DNA of 64,000 nt from Plutella xylostella (lineage: Eukaryota > Arthropoda > Insecta > Lepidoptera > Plutellidae): assembly GCF_932276165.1 (NCBI RefSeq), contig NC_063997.1:8752001-8816000 (forward strand), written 5' to 3'. The notes under the pieces are model-generated. The model worked only from the letters and a program-made list of their open reading frames with translations. It searched no databases and was not told where the DNA came from. Both the position numbers and the translations under genes were made by a program. This document shows positions 24,501-39,500 of the stretch, piece by piece (position 1 is the first letter of the stretch; the number at the start of each line of letters is the position of its first letter).

Positions 24501-27500
24501 ACCCTACTGTTTGAAAAACTCACCATCCTCATAAACGGGCGGCAACAATCTTGCGAACGTCGTCAGACCCTTGCCCAAATTAGGGTTCCTTAGGTTGTTA
24601 CAGTATCCAGTGTAGGACCGGAACGGGTTGTCGGCATCACAAGGCCCGTTGTCGTCACACTGAGGTTCTATCGTGGGTCCCTGCTGGTCTTGGCCTACGA
24701 AGCCGCTGATGTCCACTTGTTGTAGTGCGTCGACGAAGTCATTGTTGGTCCCGAAGCCTAGGTTGTCACCTCCGAAGATTTGACGCTTGCGGCGGTGGCT
24801 GTTGAAAGAGGTTGGAGTTAATAAGATATGCAATACATACCTATGTATAATAATTATGAAGATAATGAGATTTTAATAAACTTCATCATTTTTATCTATA
24901 ATACGGGATCATTTACTTCAGCAATTTTACTCTTAAATACAACTTTTAAAACTCAAAAAGTCCAGTGTTCCACAAGTATCATTATGGGGTCCCCTTCTGT
25001 TAATTATATTAAATATATTGATGTTGTACCCGGTTTTTTTTCGCACTTTTATCCATTAATTAATTATGACAGTGATGTAAGATTACAATAAAGCATACCC
25101 ATTGTTGATAGTGTTCAGAAGCTCGTTGGTCGCAAACTCGAGGTATAGTGACGTGTTGGCCAGCTTGAGGGCGTATTTGTTAGCCTTTGAGAAAGAGGCC
25201 GCTGTACCGACTGGGGACTTGGGATCCGCTCCTCCGCCTGAAAATCAAACAATTTGAAATGAAATTGGGTTCAGTATGTACGTTTCTCTCACGCCATTGC
25301 TAGTCATCTAAAGGCCCCATCTCATGATATTGAACGTAATCAAAAGCTGATGTTTGCACCCAGTTTTAGTCAGCTACTGAAAACCTTTTGGTTTTTTTGC
25401 ATATCCCCAACTTAGCTAGAGGATTTCACATTATATGGTGGTGATGCCAATACAAATAAATATCTACAGGTTTTCTCCCTATCATCCAGACTTATATTAT
25501 TGATTGCTATAACTATGTGCATATTTGCCTTTATGTAAATCAAGTTAATGTTTCTTATTTAAACGATTATGTGCTTAATAAACAACACTCACGAGCTTCC
25601 CACATCATGTACTCCATCCTCTTCCTATCCGCCATCTCCTGCTTGGCCTTCTCCAGGGCTGCGGCCAGCATGTCCTGCGACAGCCGCTCGGCCGCGCGCG
25701 CGCCGGTCTCGTCCTTCCACGCGGAGAGTTCTAGACGCGCGTGTTGGGGGCATTGCTGGGCTGCGTTCCTGGTTGTGGAGGGGGCGGTGAGAAATTGTTT
25801 AGGAAACTTAGGAGCGCCAGCACGTTTTGGCGCAAGAGGCTTTGACCTTAACGAAAGGCAACGAAATCTTCATTAGCTAATTAGATCTGAGCCACTTCTG
25901 CACATAGGCGACACCTAAAGAGGGTTATAACATTCTGCCCTTGGTTTTCTTAGTCCAAACACCATAGCAACCAGTTGAAGGTACCGTAGGTATATGGCCT
26001 CCTGGCTCCTTAGCTCATTTGACAACCTTGTTTTCCTTATACCTATGGCTCCTTGTTTTCCTTATACCTATGGCTTTTTTTAATAAGTAGGTAATTAGGT
26101 AGTTATATTTTTTGCTGTGGTGGAAGTCTATTTACAAATACTTACAAGTAAGGGTCTTCTTTGACGAAGGCCCTCGGCTGTATGTCAGTGACGCTGTCAT
26201 CAGCAGCGCACAGCAGCCCGGCCAGCGACACCCGGCGCAGCGCGGCCAGCTGCTCCGGGGAGAACGAGGAGGGCGGGATGTCGTTCTCGTACCAGAATCT
26301 GGGGGGAGAGTCTATTATAAGCGACTTGATAGGAAGGTTTCAATTATAAGCAACTACTAGGTGTAAATAACTGGGGGTGCGTCTGTCGTGTAAAAAAATT
26401 TAGATTATCTCCTTGTTTGCCTGTGAAATCAGATCGTAAGTGTGTACATAATAAAATTCAATTGTGTTTAGCGTTTTATAGGAAATACATTGCAAATACA
26501 AAAATGGAGCAAATACGTTAGTGTATTAAGAACATTTTAGATATTTGTAAAAAAAATATGGATTATAGTAAGTACAGTAAATGTAAAATCGTGATAACGA
26601 GCTGATCCTGAAACCGATTCGTTGCTCTAAAAATTAATTTAGGAGCGGCCAAGTAATAGTCCATCATTTAGAAAGAGTCATAGGTATAAGGTAATTAACT
26701 TACCGGTCACTTTTCTTCAAGTTAGCGAACTGCAGCGCCAACACACAAGCCAACGTGGGCCCCACCACGGCGCCCGTCGCCGCCTTCTCTAGGGCTCCAC
26801 CGATCATCAGCTCTACGTCTTCTGCGTTCCTGTGGATGCAAACGTGAGAATAGAGAAAATGGAAGTAAAGAAAAAAAAAACAATATTATTATTATTATAG
26901 CTTTAAAATAAGCCAAGAAAGTAGAAACGTAGAATATATTCTTATGGTAGTTATTATGTTGTTGAGTTATTACAGGGAGGACACAACATAACAAAGCTGA
27001 CCTGGTCTGTACCACTACAACACTTCACTACAACTTTTATTTATCCTGTAAAAACAAAACATTCGTTATAAATATTATAATCCAACAATGTAGGTATTTT
27101 TAAACTCACCTGTACATATCAGCCATCATCTCCTGCTGCGTTCTATCGAAGCCCAGTTTATCAAAGTCTCCGTAACTCTTCACTCCAGACGTGGGTTCAC
27201 ACAGGCGCAGCATCCTCAGGTAGGAGGGCACCCCGTGGTCCCTGGAGCGCTGGATGTCGAACGCTGATGATGGTGGGAATCGGGAGACTCCGTGCGCGAC
27301 TGTTTGGACTAGGTCTTGGAGGGTGATGGTTTTGTTTTGCTGTGGAGAAAGGATTGGGTTATTAGTGGTGTGTGGAAAGGAAGTTTGGATTATCCTGCTG
27401 ATAGATGTCTTCTGAGATTATAGTAAAGAATAATGGGCGAGTGATATCAGTTTCGATAGGTATTAGGGCGAGTACCTAAACCACTCTGGGAAAAAAATAT

Positions 27501-30500
27501 CTTCAAATCTATCTATGTAGTTGTACGGTGGCCTGCGCCTAAAAGTATACAGGCGGAGTTTTAAAAATAGCGATTTCAAGCTCACATGCTGCTCAAGCAC
27601 ATCCACATAAACACCACTGCTACACACATCACACACAACACGTCCCCGGATTTATAACAGATGTAGCTGGTCCCTTCATCATCAGGGATCGCTATTTTTA
27701 AAACTCCGCCTGTATACTTTTAGGCGCAGGCCACCGTACATAGGTAAGTAGATTTGAAGATATTTTTTAAAAATCCCAACACTAATCTACATGTAAACAC
27801 ACAGGGGATTGAATTTAAGTAAGTGAGTGTTATATATGTTCCGCAACGTACCTCTACGTCTACTAATCTTCACGTAGCTCACACTAAACACCTAATCACT
27901 AATCAGTGGCTGAATCTGGATTAAGAATACTGGCAGAGTAGGTAGGAAGAATCCCCTTCGAATAAACGCCTAACGAATGAAGTATACAAAAAAGGCCAGG
28001 TTTAAACCTTCATACAAAACTACATTCTCAATCTCTTATGGAATCCATCCAAAGGTTGTCTGGCAGAGATCAGGGTAAAGAGTATTCTATCTATCTATAA
28101 TTATCTACATTCATAGCTCACCAGTTTCTCATTGATCATGGCTTTGAAGATGGGCGCGACGGCTACCAGCTCGGCGTAGGTGCCGGCGCGGTTGTTGCTG
28201 GAGTAGCCGCGCCAGAAGCCGAGCGACTGCAGCTTGAGCTCCGCCTTCGCCATGCCGACCTGGTACCAAGAGGTGAGGAGTGAGTGAGTGTTTTGTTATA
28301 CAGGGTGTTGTAAAGGTTGTAATCCTAGAAAGATTTTGAAATTATCGGAGTCACCCCCTTTCGGCTAATTGTACCATTTTTGCGATATCCTATATATTTA
28401 TCTAGTAGTGTGCTTAGTAGAATTTAGAGGGCATACAGAATATTAAAAAGCTTAATTTGCCTGCATGTTTTTTACTGTTGTGAATTTCCATTTCATTTAG
28501 CATTTTGCAGATTGCATTGATAGACAGCACAATACGTGTGTTTATAAGTGTCTTACAACTATAAATAGCGCGATTTTCTATAGATTCTTGCATTGCTAAG
28601 CTAATTTTGTCAAGTAGATAAAAAATTAATAAGCCCAGAATAGCTTTGCCACCTTTCAGACATCGTAAACTTGCCTACCTATAACATAATTATGTCGTCA
28701 TTAACATTTTATGGATTGTAATATCTGAAAATTTAATAAATTATTATTATTATTAACATGACTTGTTTTTACCAACTCACCTCTCCCAAAAGTACGGTCA
28801 AAAACTCGTTGTAAGTGATGTGTTGGATGACTGCAGCAATAGCCCTTCTTGCCTCCAGGAACAGAGTGGTGTCGTCCCAGAATGGGTTCATAGAGTACAG
28901 TTCCCCGGCTATACGGTTGTGTTCCAGTAGGAGCACTTTGTAGAGCGGGGCGCTGGGCGAACCGTCTTTGCATCTGGAAATGAGGGTTATGTGGTTAATT
29001 GTTGGCGTTTGTGCAGTGGTGGACTATTAGTCCACCACTGCCATCAATATCGATTTTAATTGTCTCCGATTTCCCGGGATAGGACAGGTTACTTGAAAGG
29101 GTATATTCTTTGAGCAGCATATACATGCTGCTGAAAGGGGTGAAATTATAAATGTGAAATAAAAGGGCAACACACAATAATATGGTCTACTATAGGAATA
29201 GGTACTATATAAAAGCCTAAGTACAGCTAGTACATTCAAGAATATACAGGAATTTAAATTGTAGTAAGACTTAAATACCAATACCGGCAATCGGCAATCA
29301 AGGAAGCATTTTAATTTAAACAGTATGTACAAGATGCATCCTAAAGCGCATGCCGACGTTTATAGATTCCTGACACGACCGCCACGGCAAATAATATGCC
29401 TATGTTTGTATGTACCTAGTAGCTATGGTATGTATGTTACCTATGATATTATGTGGAGCTGATAATCGTTTCTATCTGAAAGTTTTATCGGTATCTAGTG
29501 TTGAACAAAACACTAGAGTGCTTTATAGGTACGTACCTACTTACCAACATTAGATAGGTAGAGATAGTTTCAGATTCTTATTTATAAAATATTTCTAAAG
29601 AATACAAGTATTTCCAGTGTCATTCTAGTTTTTGATTTCGTGCTTTTGTATTTTATATTATTTTTCATTCAATTCATTGTAATCATGAATTCATAAAAAA
29701 CTGACGGTATTCTTTACAGATGATTGGTTTAGTGTAAGAATAAGGTATGTACTTAGGCAGGCTAGAAATAAAACCCAATGTCTACACGCGTGAATGCAAA
29801 CAATCTTAAGGTTGGATCCTTGAGAGTGTATTTGCATACAATCCATTTTAGTGACGACACCTCGGAATTCCATCTCGACGGTTGACATATGTTTTTTTTT
29901 TCATTTTTATTTGATGTTGTTTAGCTGCAACTGATCTAATTAAACATAATTAAAATAGTATGTTAAAAACACGAATTTAATGACCTATTAGTTACTGTTA
30001 TTATATTTTTGTTTATACCTATTAGTTTAACACCCACCGACAAAAACAGAGCTCTGAGTTTTATGACGACCAGAGTTTTTTTCAAATTCAAATTCAAATT
30101 CAAATGGTTTAATCGACGTAAAATTTTACAATTATTTGTCGATAGTCATCTACCACCATTTCACAAAGGCCCCGTCATTGAGAAGGAAAGAAATGGCGAA
30201 AGAAACTCGAGCATCTTTTCAACTTTTTCCTTATAATCTATTACAATTTTTACTTATATCTAGTACCTACAATTTTACTTAAGTACCTATATCCATTTCA
30301 TTTTTTCAATAGCCTTAGCTGAGGTGGACAAGACCACGCGTTTTTGTCGTTTAAATAATCATTTATACTATAGTAAGCTTTACTACATAATGTAGCTTTA
30401 ACATAATTCTTAAATTTTTGCTCAGTAAGGTTTATTGCTTCATTTGATAATTTATTATAAAAACGTATACAGTTCCCCATGAATGATGTGTTTGTTTTCG

Positions 30501-33500
30501 AAAGTCTGAGTGTGGGGAAAAGCAACTTATTTTTGTTTCTGGTCTCAATACCGTGAGTGGCTCCTACTTTACTAAATGAATTTAAGTTTTTACGAACATA
30601 CATAATATTTTCATAGATATATTGGCATGGAACAGTTAGTATACCTATTTCCTTAAACGTATCTCTTAATGAAATTCTAGACCCTAATACATATATGGCT
30701 CGAATTGCTCGTTTTTGCAGAACAAAGATTTGATTAATGTAATTTTATTATAACCATTTAACAAAAGTGCGAAATAATAAAATGTTTTGTAGGTATCTAC
30801 TCAGGTTAAGTAATTGAATAGTGTTATTAAGGTATGTACTTGTAGGTACTAGATATCAATTTAAGATTCACGTGTATCTGACACTCGCATCCTTAAAACG
30901 GCAATCACAAAAACCCTATCAAATATTAAAACACCTTTTTGTAAACCTCTATAATTAAAGAATTCATAAAGCCTTCTATCGAGGACGTCAAACAAAACAA
31001 TGGATAAACCTTTTAGACTCGTGACTGATTAGTTTGAATGGACGGCGAATGTGGGAAACGGCTATTTATACGCCACTAACTAACTTAGCAGGAGGATGTA
31101 GTTTTACGATAAATCGTCTATTAAATTTAATTCTTTCTACGGATATACGTGAAGACGTGCGCGGATAATTGCAACTTTGTTCACATAACTACACGTTTTA
31201 ATGGCGATGTCGTCTTGTAGATACATTTCCATTTATCCTGATGAGTTGACGAACGATCGTGGGATGGGAAAACATCTAAGGAAGTTGCTTTATTTTTGAA
31301 TGATATAGTAATATCAGATCTGTCTATACCGATTATAAAGAGTTTATCTGAAAATTTACTGGGAGTCAGTCATCACATCATACATTTTGTTCACCACAGT
31401 CAAACCTTATTAACATTTGGTGTTGTGGGATGTATGTACTTATCAAAAGTTGTTTTTCTTGAATAAATGTTTATTTTATTCTATTCTATACGACTATATC
31501 ATGATATTATACTTTTCATAGATTTTATCGTATATGCCTATTTTTCTTTTTATTTATTTTTATGGCAACAGCCAAATTTCTAAATTTAAGATTTAACGCC
31601 TTCAGTCTCAGTATTTGTTAACTTTTTAACCTAACTGCGCCTGCGCAATCGGAAGAAGGTTCTGCACGAATTATTTGATCCGCGTGCAAGACGAGCGTAA
31701 CGCGCTTTGCTATAATTTGAATATTATCTGCAGTTACGAAATTATAGAATGTTCCAATTTGAATTGATGAATGACTGTAATTACGTACTTCAACTACTTA
31801 GAATGAAACGTGGCAATCGTGAATGCTTTCACATATTCACAGCCCTTCCAAAATCAATCCTCTGTTAGATATACATAGCCATCCTCCGACGCGTCATGAT
31901 CTTCACTAGACGGATTGGCAGTGGGAGATGTCACTACAAATAAGTAATGTACAAACAGCTCACACACAGCCCACAGTTTTAAAATAAAATTTTAACACAT
32001 AATTGTACATGTACAGAATGAGTATGGATTTCACGTCGTTTTGAATTTTATCCCATAGAGTTAAGGACGAAGACCAATGAAAAATTTTACGTATTCATCA
32101 TCATCATCAGCCTTCTATCGCCAACTGTAGGGTATAGGCCTCATTTTTTGTACGCCAATTCTTCCGACAACATACTTGTGACAAGACTGCAGGTCGAGTT
32201 TCCCTGCGTCATACAGCCGACGTTTTTAACCTCAGATGGAAAAAGAGAAGTGTTAACTATAATGTATAACATACTTGTGACAAGACTCCAGGTCAAGTTT
32301 CCCCGCGTCGTACAGCCTCAGCGAGCGCAGTTCCTTCTCGGAGCTGCCGTACAGCGCGGACCCGTCCAGGAACGACGTCGCCAGGTTCATCTGCTCGCGG
32401 TGCTCTGTGGGGGGAGGGGGACTGTTGTACAGGGTGTTATGATAAAATGCAATGATTTTTTTATGAAAGCAGGGACATCAGGAACACTTTTTTATTGTAA
32501 TATTGTCATGTGACAAAAAACATATACATTGAACATCCAAGTCCCGAATAGAGCAAATATTTTTCTTCAAGACAATATCTGCCCCGGTCGGGGATCGAAT
32601 ACAGGTCTTTCAGCATAGCTGTCAGCTTTTTGTACGTCCGGCACACCCTGAGGAGTCAGCCATAAACCCTAAGCTAGCTCTAGGATTTGTCACGACGTGC
32701 TATGAAGAAGAATTAGCCTACACGAGTTAATAGTATTTCATTCACTTAATTTAAATTGTAGAGGAACTAAAATTTAAATTCCCAGTCTAAATATATTTTA
32801 GCGTGGTTTAATTATTTTATTCATACTAATTTGCTAACATACGGGAATTATCATACTCGTATTAGTCTACATTCTTTACTATTGATAGCACTTCAATGAT
32901 TTTAAGCGGAAGTGAATATTATGTCAACATTATAATAAGTTAAATTTTGAACAGGTTTTAATTATAATAAACCATATATGTGTACAAACTGGTTTCTGGC
33001 ATATTTGGGTCTTACTTTTTTGTTTTAAATCTGCCAGTAAGCGGTTATTTCTTGCCGTTCACTTCGTTAAAATACGCTGTAATTGATTTAATTCTTACTT
33101 TTACAATGTTAACTTTATGCCAATTATTATATAGTCAGAAATATAGCTCTCGGTCATCATTATGGCCGTCGCTGTCGGTAGCTACAGTTTCCACAATTAT
33201 CTAACACAAGTGTACGTAAAAAGTATTATTAATGCCGTTTGAGCGACTTTTGAAAATTTGGAAAATGCTTTTCCAAAGTAACTTTTTAGGTCACGTTACT
33301 TAATAAATAATAAAGGATTTATTTTAAAAAGTGTACTCACCAAACCTGCAAGAGTCAATGTTTCTTGCTGGGGCAGATCTGTAATAGTCGCACTCTGGAC
33401 CCTGACATTCCTGCAACAAACAATATTATTACTACTCAATACATAACTACTCAAACAACATAATTGCGCATGTTAAATTTGGTTATTTTCGTTTTTAATT

Positions 33501-36500
33501 TTCGTTCAAAATATGTCAAGGTAAAAGAAACCTAGAATCGAAATGATAAAACGATCTGACCCGTTCGACCTCATGTCTAGATTCGATACGTAGAAGCAAG
33601 ATAAGCGTGAAACGCGATACAATAAAAAAGTATTCTGTAAAAGGCTAAAGTTGAACGAGAGTGCCGTGTGCCACCAATTATCACCTTAAGGCAGCAATCA
33701 ATCGACTCTAGTTGAACTTTAGCCTTTCACTGCCAATTTCCACCTTTACCCATTGCGCTACTAGAACCAACATTTGATTACTCGACTATTAAACCCATAT
33801 CGGCTGACAGAGCAATCAGATCCGTCCATAGCGGCTCCGATACAATGCGATAACTGGGGGGTCATTCTATATGACGAAAAAACTAAGTTTCGTAGCGCTG
33901 CAGCCCGAGCCACGACTCTATCTTATTGTATTAAATATGCAGATTGGACGACAGTGGTTCGTTAGTTTTTCGTCAGTATAGAGTGGCCCTCCAGTGCTGT
34001 AATGGTTCGCGAGGTCACGCGAAGAAAGGTTACGTGTGCACACTCATCGAATAGTGAAAGTGAGACTCGCTCGATGAAGTAACAAGCATCTCGGTACTTC
34101 CGTATGAACACACCTTTGTACTTTTGTACTGGCTGGCGGTTGTAGGGGCGAGCGATGACAAATGGTTGTGATGGTTGAGGGCAAAAAAATAAGATTTTTC
34201 AGATCACGGTTAGATGATTGTTCAGAACACTAAGCTTTATCTAATAAGTTATTTACGCTCTTACAACATTTAATAAATTATTTTCTATAATTTAGGGAAG
34301 TTGAAAAAAAATTGCAGTTTAAATTGTTAGATACCAGTTAAGTACCTATAAAGTATACTTTATTTAGGTCAATTTAATATTTTTTCCTAAGGTTTTTTAA
34401 GCAATGTGGATGTGCCCTTAAGTGAGTGGTAGAAAATTGTATGAAAATTGATTGTTTTATGGTGTATGGTACTCGCTCGTTCTACTAAAGTGCTCGAAAG
34501 GTGAATGCCGTGTTAAATTTAATAGTGTAGGTTTTTGAAAGGCACATGTTAAACGAGATATGGCTGAGCATTCATTCATAGATTTTAGATTTAATAAGTT
34601 CTCTCTTTTTTGATTTTTTAAATGCAAAATTTTGTTATTTTAGTTTGTTACAGTAGGAAAATAAACTTTCTACCCATAGATGTACTTACCTAATTTAAAA
34701 TTGTTTACTTAATTAGGTATTGCTTGTATTAGGTTACATATTTTGTTATCTTATAGGTAGTTACAGTTTAAAGTTGTACTTATATTCTTCTATAAGGGCT
34801 GATTATTATTCTATACAAGAAGCCTTTGATTAGAGTGCAAATTGTCAGCCAATAATATTATAACTTCGTAAAACATACCGATTGACCTACTTATAACGAG
34901 CCGTTAAGAAAATAGCTTGGATTTAATTTGTTATACTCAATAATAATAAACTAAGCGCATTATTACTCTGTCTGTATCGAAGTTTACTTTACCTGGCAGG
35001 TACATCGTTCTAGGTTTATTAAATTAAGTTATACTTATACTATTACTAGGTTGAAACGATAGTAAGTTGTTTTGATTATGGCATATATACAACAAAACAC
35101 ATATACCTTCAATGCATCTGTCAAATATTGTGTCTAACTCCTGCTCCCGTAATATAAGAATAGTCCAATTTCCTAATTAAAGTTATGACCTAGGTGCGCG
35201 ATACAAATTCTCAATACTCGTAGTAATCTTTTTCGACTTACAATACTATTTGACACCTTGTAGGTATAATTGCCAATATGGGTAAGTAACCAAACAAAAC
35301 AAATGTAATTACAACATAAAGTTTGCTTTTACGACACCCACCATCGCTTCTCAGAGATATTATACAAAAACACGCATCCGCCGTCCTTCACAGCACTAGC
35401 CACGACGTGTGAAGCTTAGTGGAGCCAATGAGGTAAGATCTGGCCTATACAGGGTGATGCTTTATCAGTGACAAAGCCTAGACTAATGTTTGTCACTGAC
35501 AAACTATGGGCCGGTTAACATAGGTGATATTTTAAAAAATCTACAAATAAGTAGTAGGTATGCCATAACATACGTTCTTACGGCTCAAGCACGAAAAAAA
35601 TTGGTTCTTTGATTCAGCTCTATACAGTTAGTTAAACCTTAAAACCGGCTACGGTTAGTAAGAAACTTTGCTTAATTCAATTGCTTTGTTTAGGAGATCA
35701 TTATTTTTCAGGCTAAGCTGAACTAAGTCGGTCAAGCTGAGTTTGTTTATGCTAATCGGGGTTAATACTTTCAATAATACTCTCAAAAAGTTATTATGAG
35801 ATGAAAAAAAAACTGCTTTGTATATCCTTTTTTTGTGCCTTGTGGTTTAGGTTACTGAATACGTTAAATTCTCACTTTATAATTTTTCTTATAAAATATA
35901 CATATTTTACAAAATCCCGATAAAATATATGCTAAATTATAAATCAAGAACCGTACAAAGTCCACGACAATTAAGACCCTACTACCCTTCATCCAGACCC
36001 AACTCCTACCAAATCCAAGCTCACCTTATTCCCATTAGCAGTCCCCACGAGGTCATCCACGACGAAGTGTCCCCAGGCTGCCAACATACTGGTGACGTAG
36101 TCGTGGTCCGCCGGCGCGGTCAGCTGCGCCGCCGCCCGCACCGCCAGGGAGGGCTCCGGCAGACGGGGGGTGGAGAGGGGTTGGGCCACGCCTGAGGAAG
36201 AGGGGTGGTTAGATTAATAATAAACGAGATTCTTTATTTCAACACAAAAAATACGGACGCAGACAGTGAAAAGGACTTCGTTTAAGATAAATGGCGGTGA
36301 TATCGATTAAAGGGATTTCTTTCAGACAACCTTTGGGTGGAAGAAAAATATATAAAGCATAGAATAAGGATATAATAACGTAAAGTATATCCACGAATCT
36401 ATCTCGTTATATTAAACGTGCCGATTGTACGAATGCTCTCGTTCGTTCGTTTGTCGGCGGTGTATAGTAATATTAAACCTCCAGCTATGTAGCTTCTCCA

Positions 36501-39500
36501 TCTTCCTATCGTATCAACGACAAACCAACAAAGTCACTAAATAATACATGAACTGGGCTAGCTAACTTACATACGTGTAACGCAGATATGTAGTAACATC
36601 CATAAATTCTGAAATGCCTATAATGGATATGCGTGGAACTGCGCTAGTGGGAAAACCACATTTTTGTTCGGAAGGAAGTCGGTAGTTTTCCTCTTATTGA
36701 CCATTCATTGGACATTGTTGCTACATGACATGATCTTCAATTCTAATAGGTAAATATTAATTTTAAAAAATAATGGGAGCTGCTTGCCTTTTCTAAATTT
36801 GAATGTCTTAAATTTAAAGCTAGTTACTTTCCAAATGAATAAAACCAAACATTATCTACATAAACAATGTAAATAAGTATATACTTCCTCATATTTATAA
36901 ATTTTATACCTTACATTACAACTCTTATCGCCGCTACGATATAAAAAAAACCTTACCAAGAAACTTATAATACCTACTTATTAATCAATAAATTACGATA
37001 GTATTCGATTCAAAGGCTGTTATTAAGTACTCGTATGTTTATCTGAGAGTATATTATTGAATTTAATTCATGAGTACAAAAACTTCATGAGTACCCACCT
37101 TCGTGATTCATGATCGTAATCACATCGTAATCATTGATGGCAAAGTGTTTGTCTTCGGTAATAATTACCTTTGTAAATATGTGTTTATTATAATGGCAAT
37201 ACAAGGATGTTTTCGAGTGCTCATTATATACACAATGATGAATGATGTCAGTGGGTTCTTAAAATCGAAAGTTAATATGAGGGTGTTTATTTCTAATATT
37301 TATTATGCACTACTATATTATTTCGTCAGTTAGTCAGTTGCAGATAGATAGATAGATAGAATATTCTTTATTTGTACACATAAAAGAAACTTACAAAAAC
37401 TTAAATACTAACAAATATGTACAAAAATGGCGGTCTTATCGCTTAAAGCGATTTTTTCAAGACAACCTTAGGGTGGAAGGATATTTTGTTTAAAGAGGGG
37501 TCAAGTGTACTAAAGAAATGTAAAGGAAAAATTAAAATAATGATTTAGTTATTATATTATAAGTCCCTACAAACTAAATCTATAAACTTACATGTAATTA
37601 TACTTATATACCTAAAATAAGGATATATATTTTATAATAGACTACATAGACCTACATAAATATAATAATCAGATTTAATAGGATATATATACGTAAGTCT
37701 GAAATAATATAATAAGAGCTCCAAAAACAAGACAACATATGCAATTAAATACTAAGATAGTGTTCCTTCAACATTCTTTTAAATGAAGCCAATGATGGTG
37801 CTTTACGGATGTCTAATGGGAGATCATTCCATAAAGTGATCGCCTGTATAGTAAACGAATTACTATAAAATTTTGTAGAATGGGGAGGAATATTTAGGCG
37901 TAAGTTGTGAGCAGAGCGCAGTGTGCGGTTGTGTGATTCGTACCGGAACTGAAAGCGCTCTTTAAGATAAGCCGGGTATGATGGGTTAAACAGTATTGAA
38001 TACAAGAGAGAAAGAATGTGGGTATTCCGGCGGAGGCGAATGGGGAGCCACTTGAGCTTGGTGCGAAACTCAGAAACATGGTCATATTTGCGTAAGCCAA
38101 ATATGAACCGTATGCAAACATTTTGGAGGCGCTCAAGTTTGTTAAGTTGCTCTTCGGTAAGATCGGTGTAACAAGAGTCGGCATAATCTAGAATAGGAAG
38201 AAGTAAGGATTGAGAAAGAACAATTTTGGTGGCCGTGGGTAGGAAATTTCGCAATCTCCGGAGTGAGCCTGCAGAAGCGAACACCTTCCGGCTCACCTCG
38301 TCGAGCTGATTCTTCCAAGTCATAGCGCTGTCCATGTAAACCCCAAGATTCTTCACACATTTACTCCAATGTATGTGGACTCCGTTAAAAACTATTGGAG
38401 GCAGGGTATTTAGGTCAACGAGTGACGTAAATCTGGGGCTCCCTAAAACTATGACCTGCGTTTTGGTCGGGTTTACCTTCAGACCGTAATCTTTGCTCCA
38501 TAATAGTATGTGGTCAAGGTCAATATTTGTTTTGCGGATTGCAAGTGGTAGGTCTGAAATCGACGCTTGGTTATATATCTGTAGATCATCTGCATAAAGG
38601 TGGTAGGAAGAAGAGATATTGTCGGAAATACTATTTATGAATATAGCAAAGAGAAGAGGAGACAACACGCCACCTTGCGGGACACCGGCTGTGGTGCTAC
38701 ACCAGACAGAGTTGGACTCTTCGATGCGGATTCGCTGCCGGCGGCCATGCAAGTAAGTATGAAACCAGTCAATTACCGTAGGAGATACATTAAGAGAACG
38801 TAATACCCCCAATAGGATATCGAAATCCACTGTGTTGAAGGCGTTGCTGAAGTCGAGCAGTGATAGCACAGTCAGCTCACCGTTCTCCATACCCTGGCGA
38901 ACGTCGTCCGTGATTTGCACCAATGCCGTTACCGTGCTATGACCTGGGCGGAAGCCAGACTGATAAGGATTCATCAGATCATTGCGAACCAGGAATTTGT
39001 TCAGCTGATGATGGACTAGACGTTCGAGGACTTTGGAAAGGAAAGGAAGTATGGAGATAGGGCGATAGTCGGAGAAGGATGGGTTGGATTTTTTGGGCAA
39101 AGGAGTAACTTGAGCATCTTTCCAAGTGGACGGGAACGTATTAGAGGATATAGAAAAGTTGAGTATGTGGGAAACAACGGGAAGGATAATGTCCAGGATA
39201 GGGAGCACCATCTTCCGACTTATGCTATCACTACCGACAGCGTTAGAAGTGATGGCGAGTATACTTCTCTCAACGTCACTATCAGCAAATTGACTAAAGT
39301 TGAATTCGGAGAAGTCAGGAGTTGGTTTTGAAGAAAGAGTATTCAATGTTCTAATTTTAGTGGCACTATCCATGGCTACTGATGACGTGAAATGCTGATT
39401 AAGAAGATTTAAATCCAAGTCTTTGGGAATAGATTGAGAGCGCGATTTACCAACTCCTAATGACCTGAGGAAGTTCCAGACTTTGGCTGGATCACCATTC

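Larger units (their letters stand above)
18540..24798 (-). other. DBLOX domain 2: intact peroxidase module and C-terminal Cys-rich tail (exons 14-24)
   Basis: Starts 'FARLLPPVYEDG|VSRPR'. 'QFVDHELTMTP' supplies Gln756, Asp759 and distal His760, with Glu761 in place of the usual Ca-binding Asp. 'TAFIDASVIYG' (838-848) is the Ca loop. 'GDGRASEQPG' gives distal Arg900 and Glu903. 'FRFGHSLL' gives proximal His1004. 'IQRARDHGIPSY' and 'GLVGPTFACIIAIQF' follow. All known catalytic and heme-linking positions are therefore present. After the domain come 'CTSCICTAEG' and 'CASLRITDC', a short von Willebrand C-like cysteine pattern, and the terminus 'LSPFIAK'. Confidence 0.92.

Noticed and set aside
37343..37360. 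(GATA)n microsatellite as an independent feature
   Set aside because: It is the 3' tail of the LINE, in the right place and strand.
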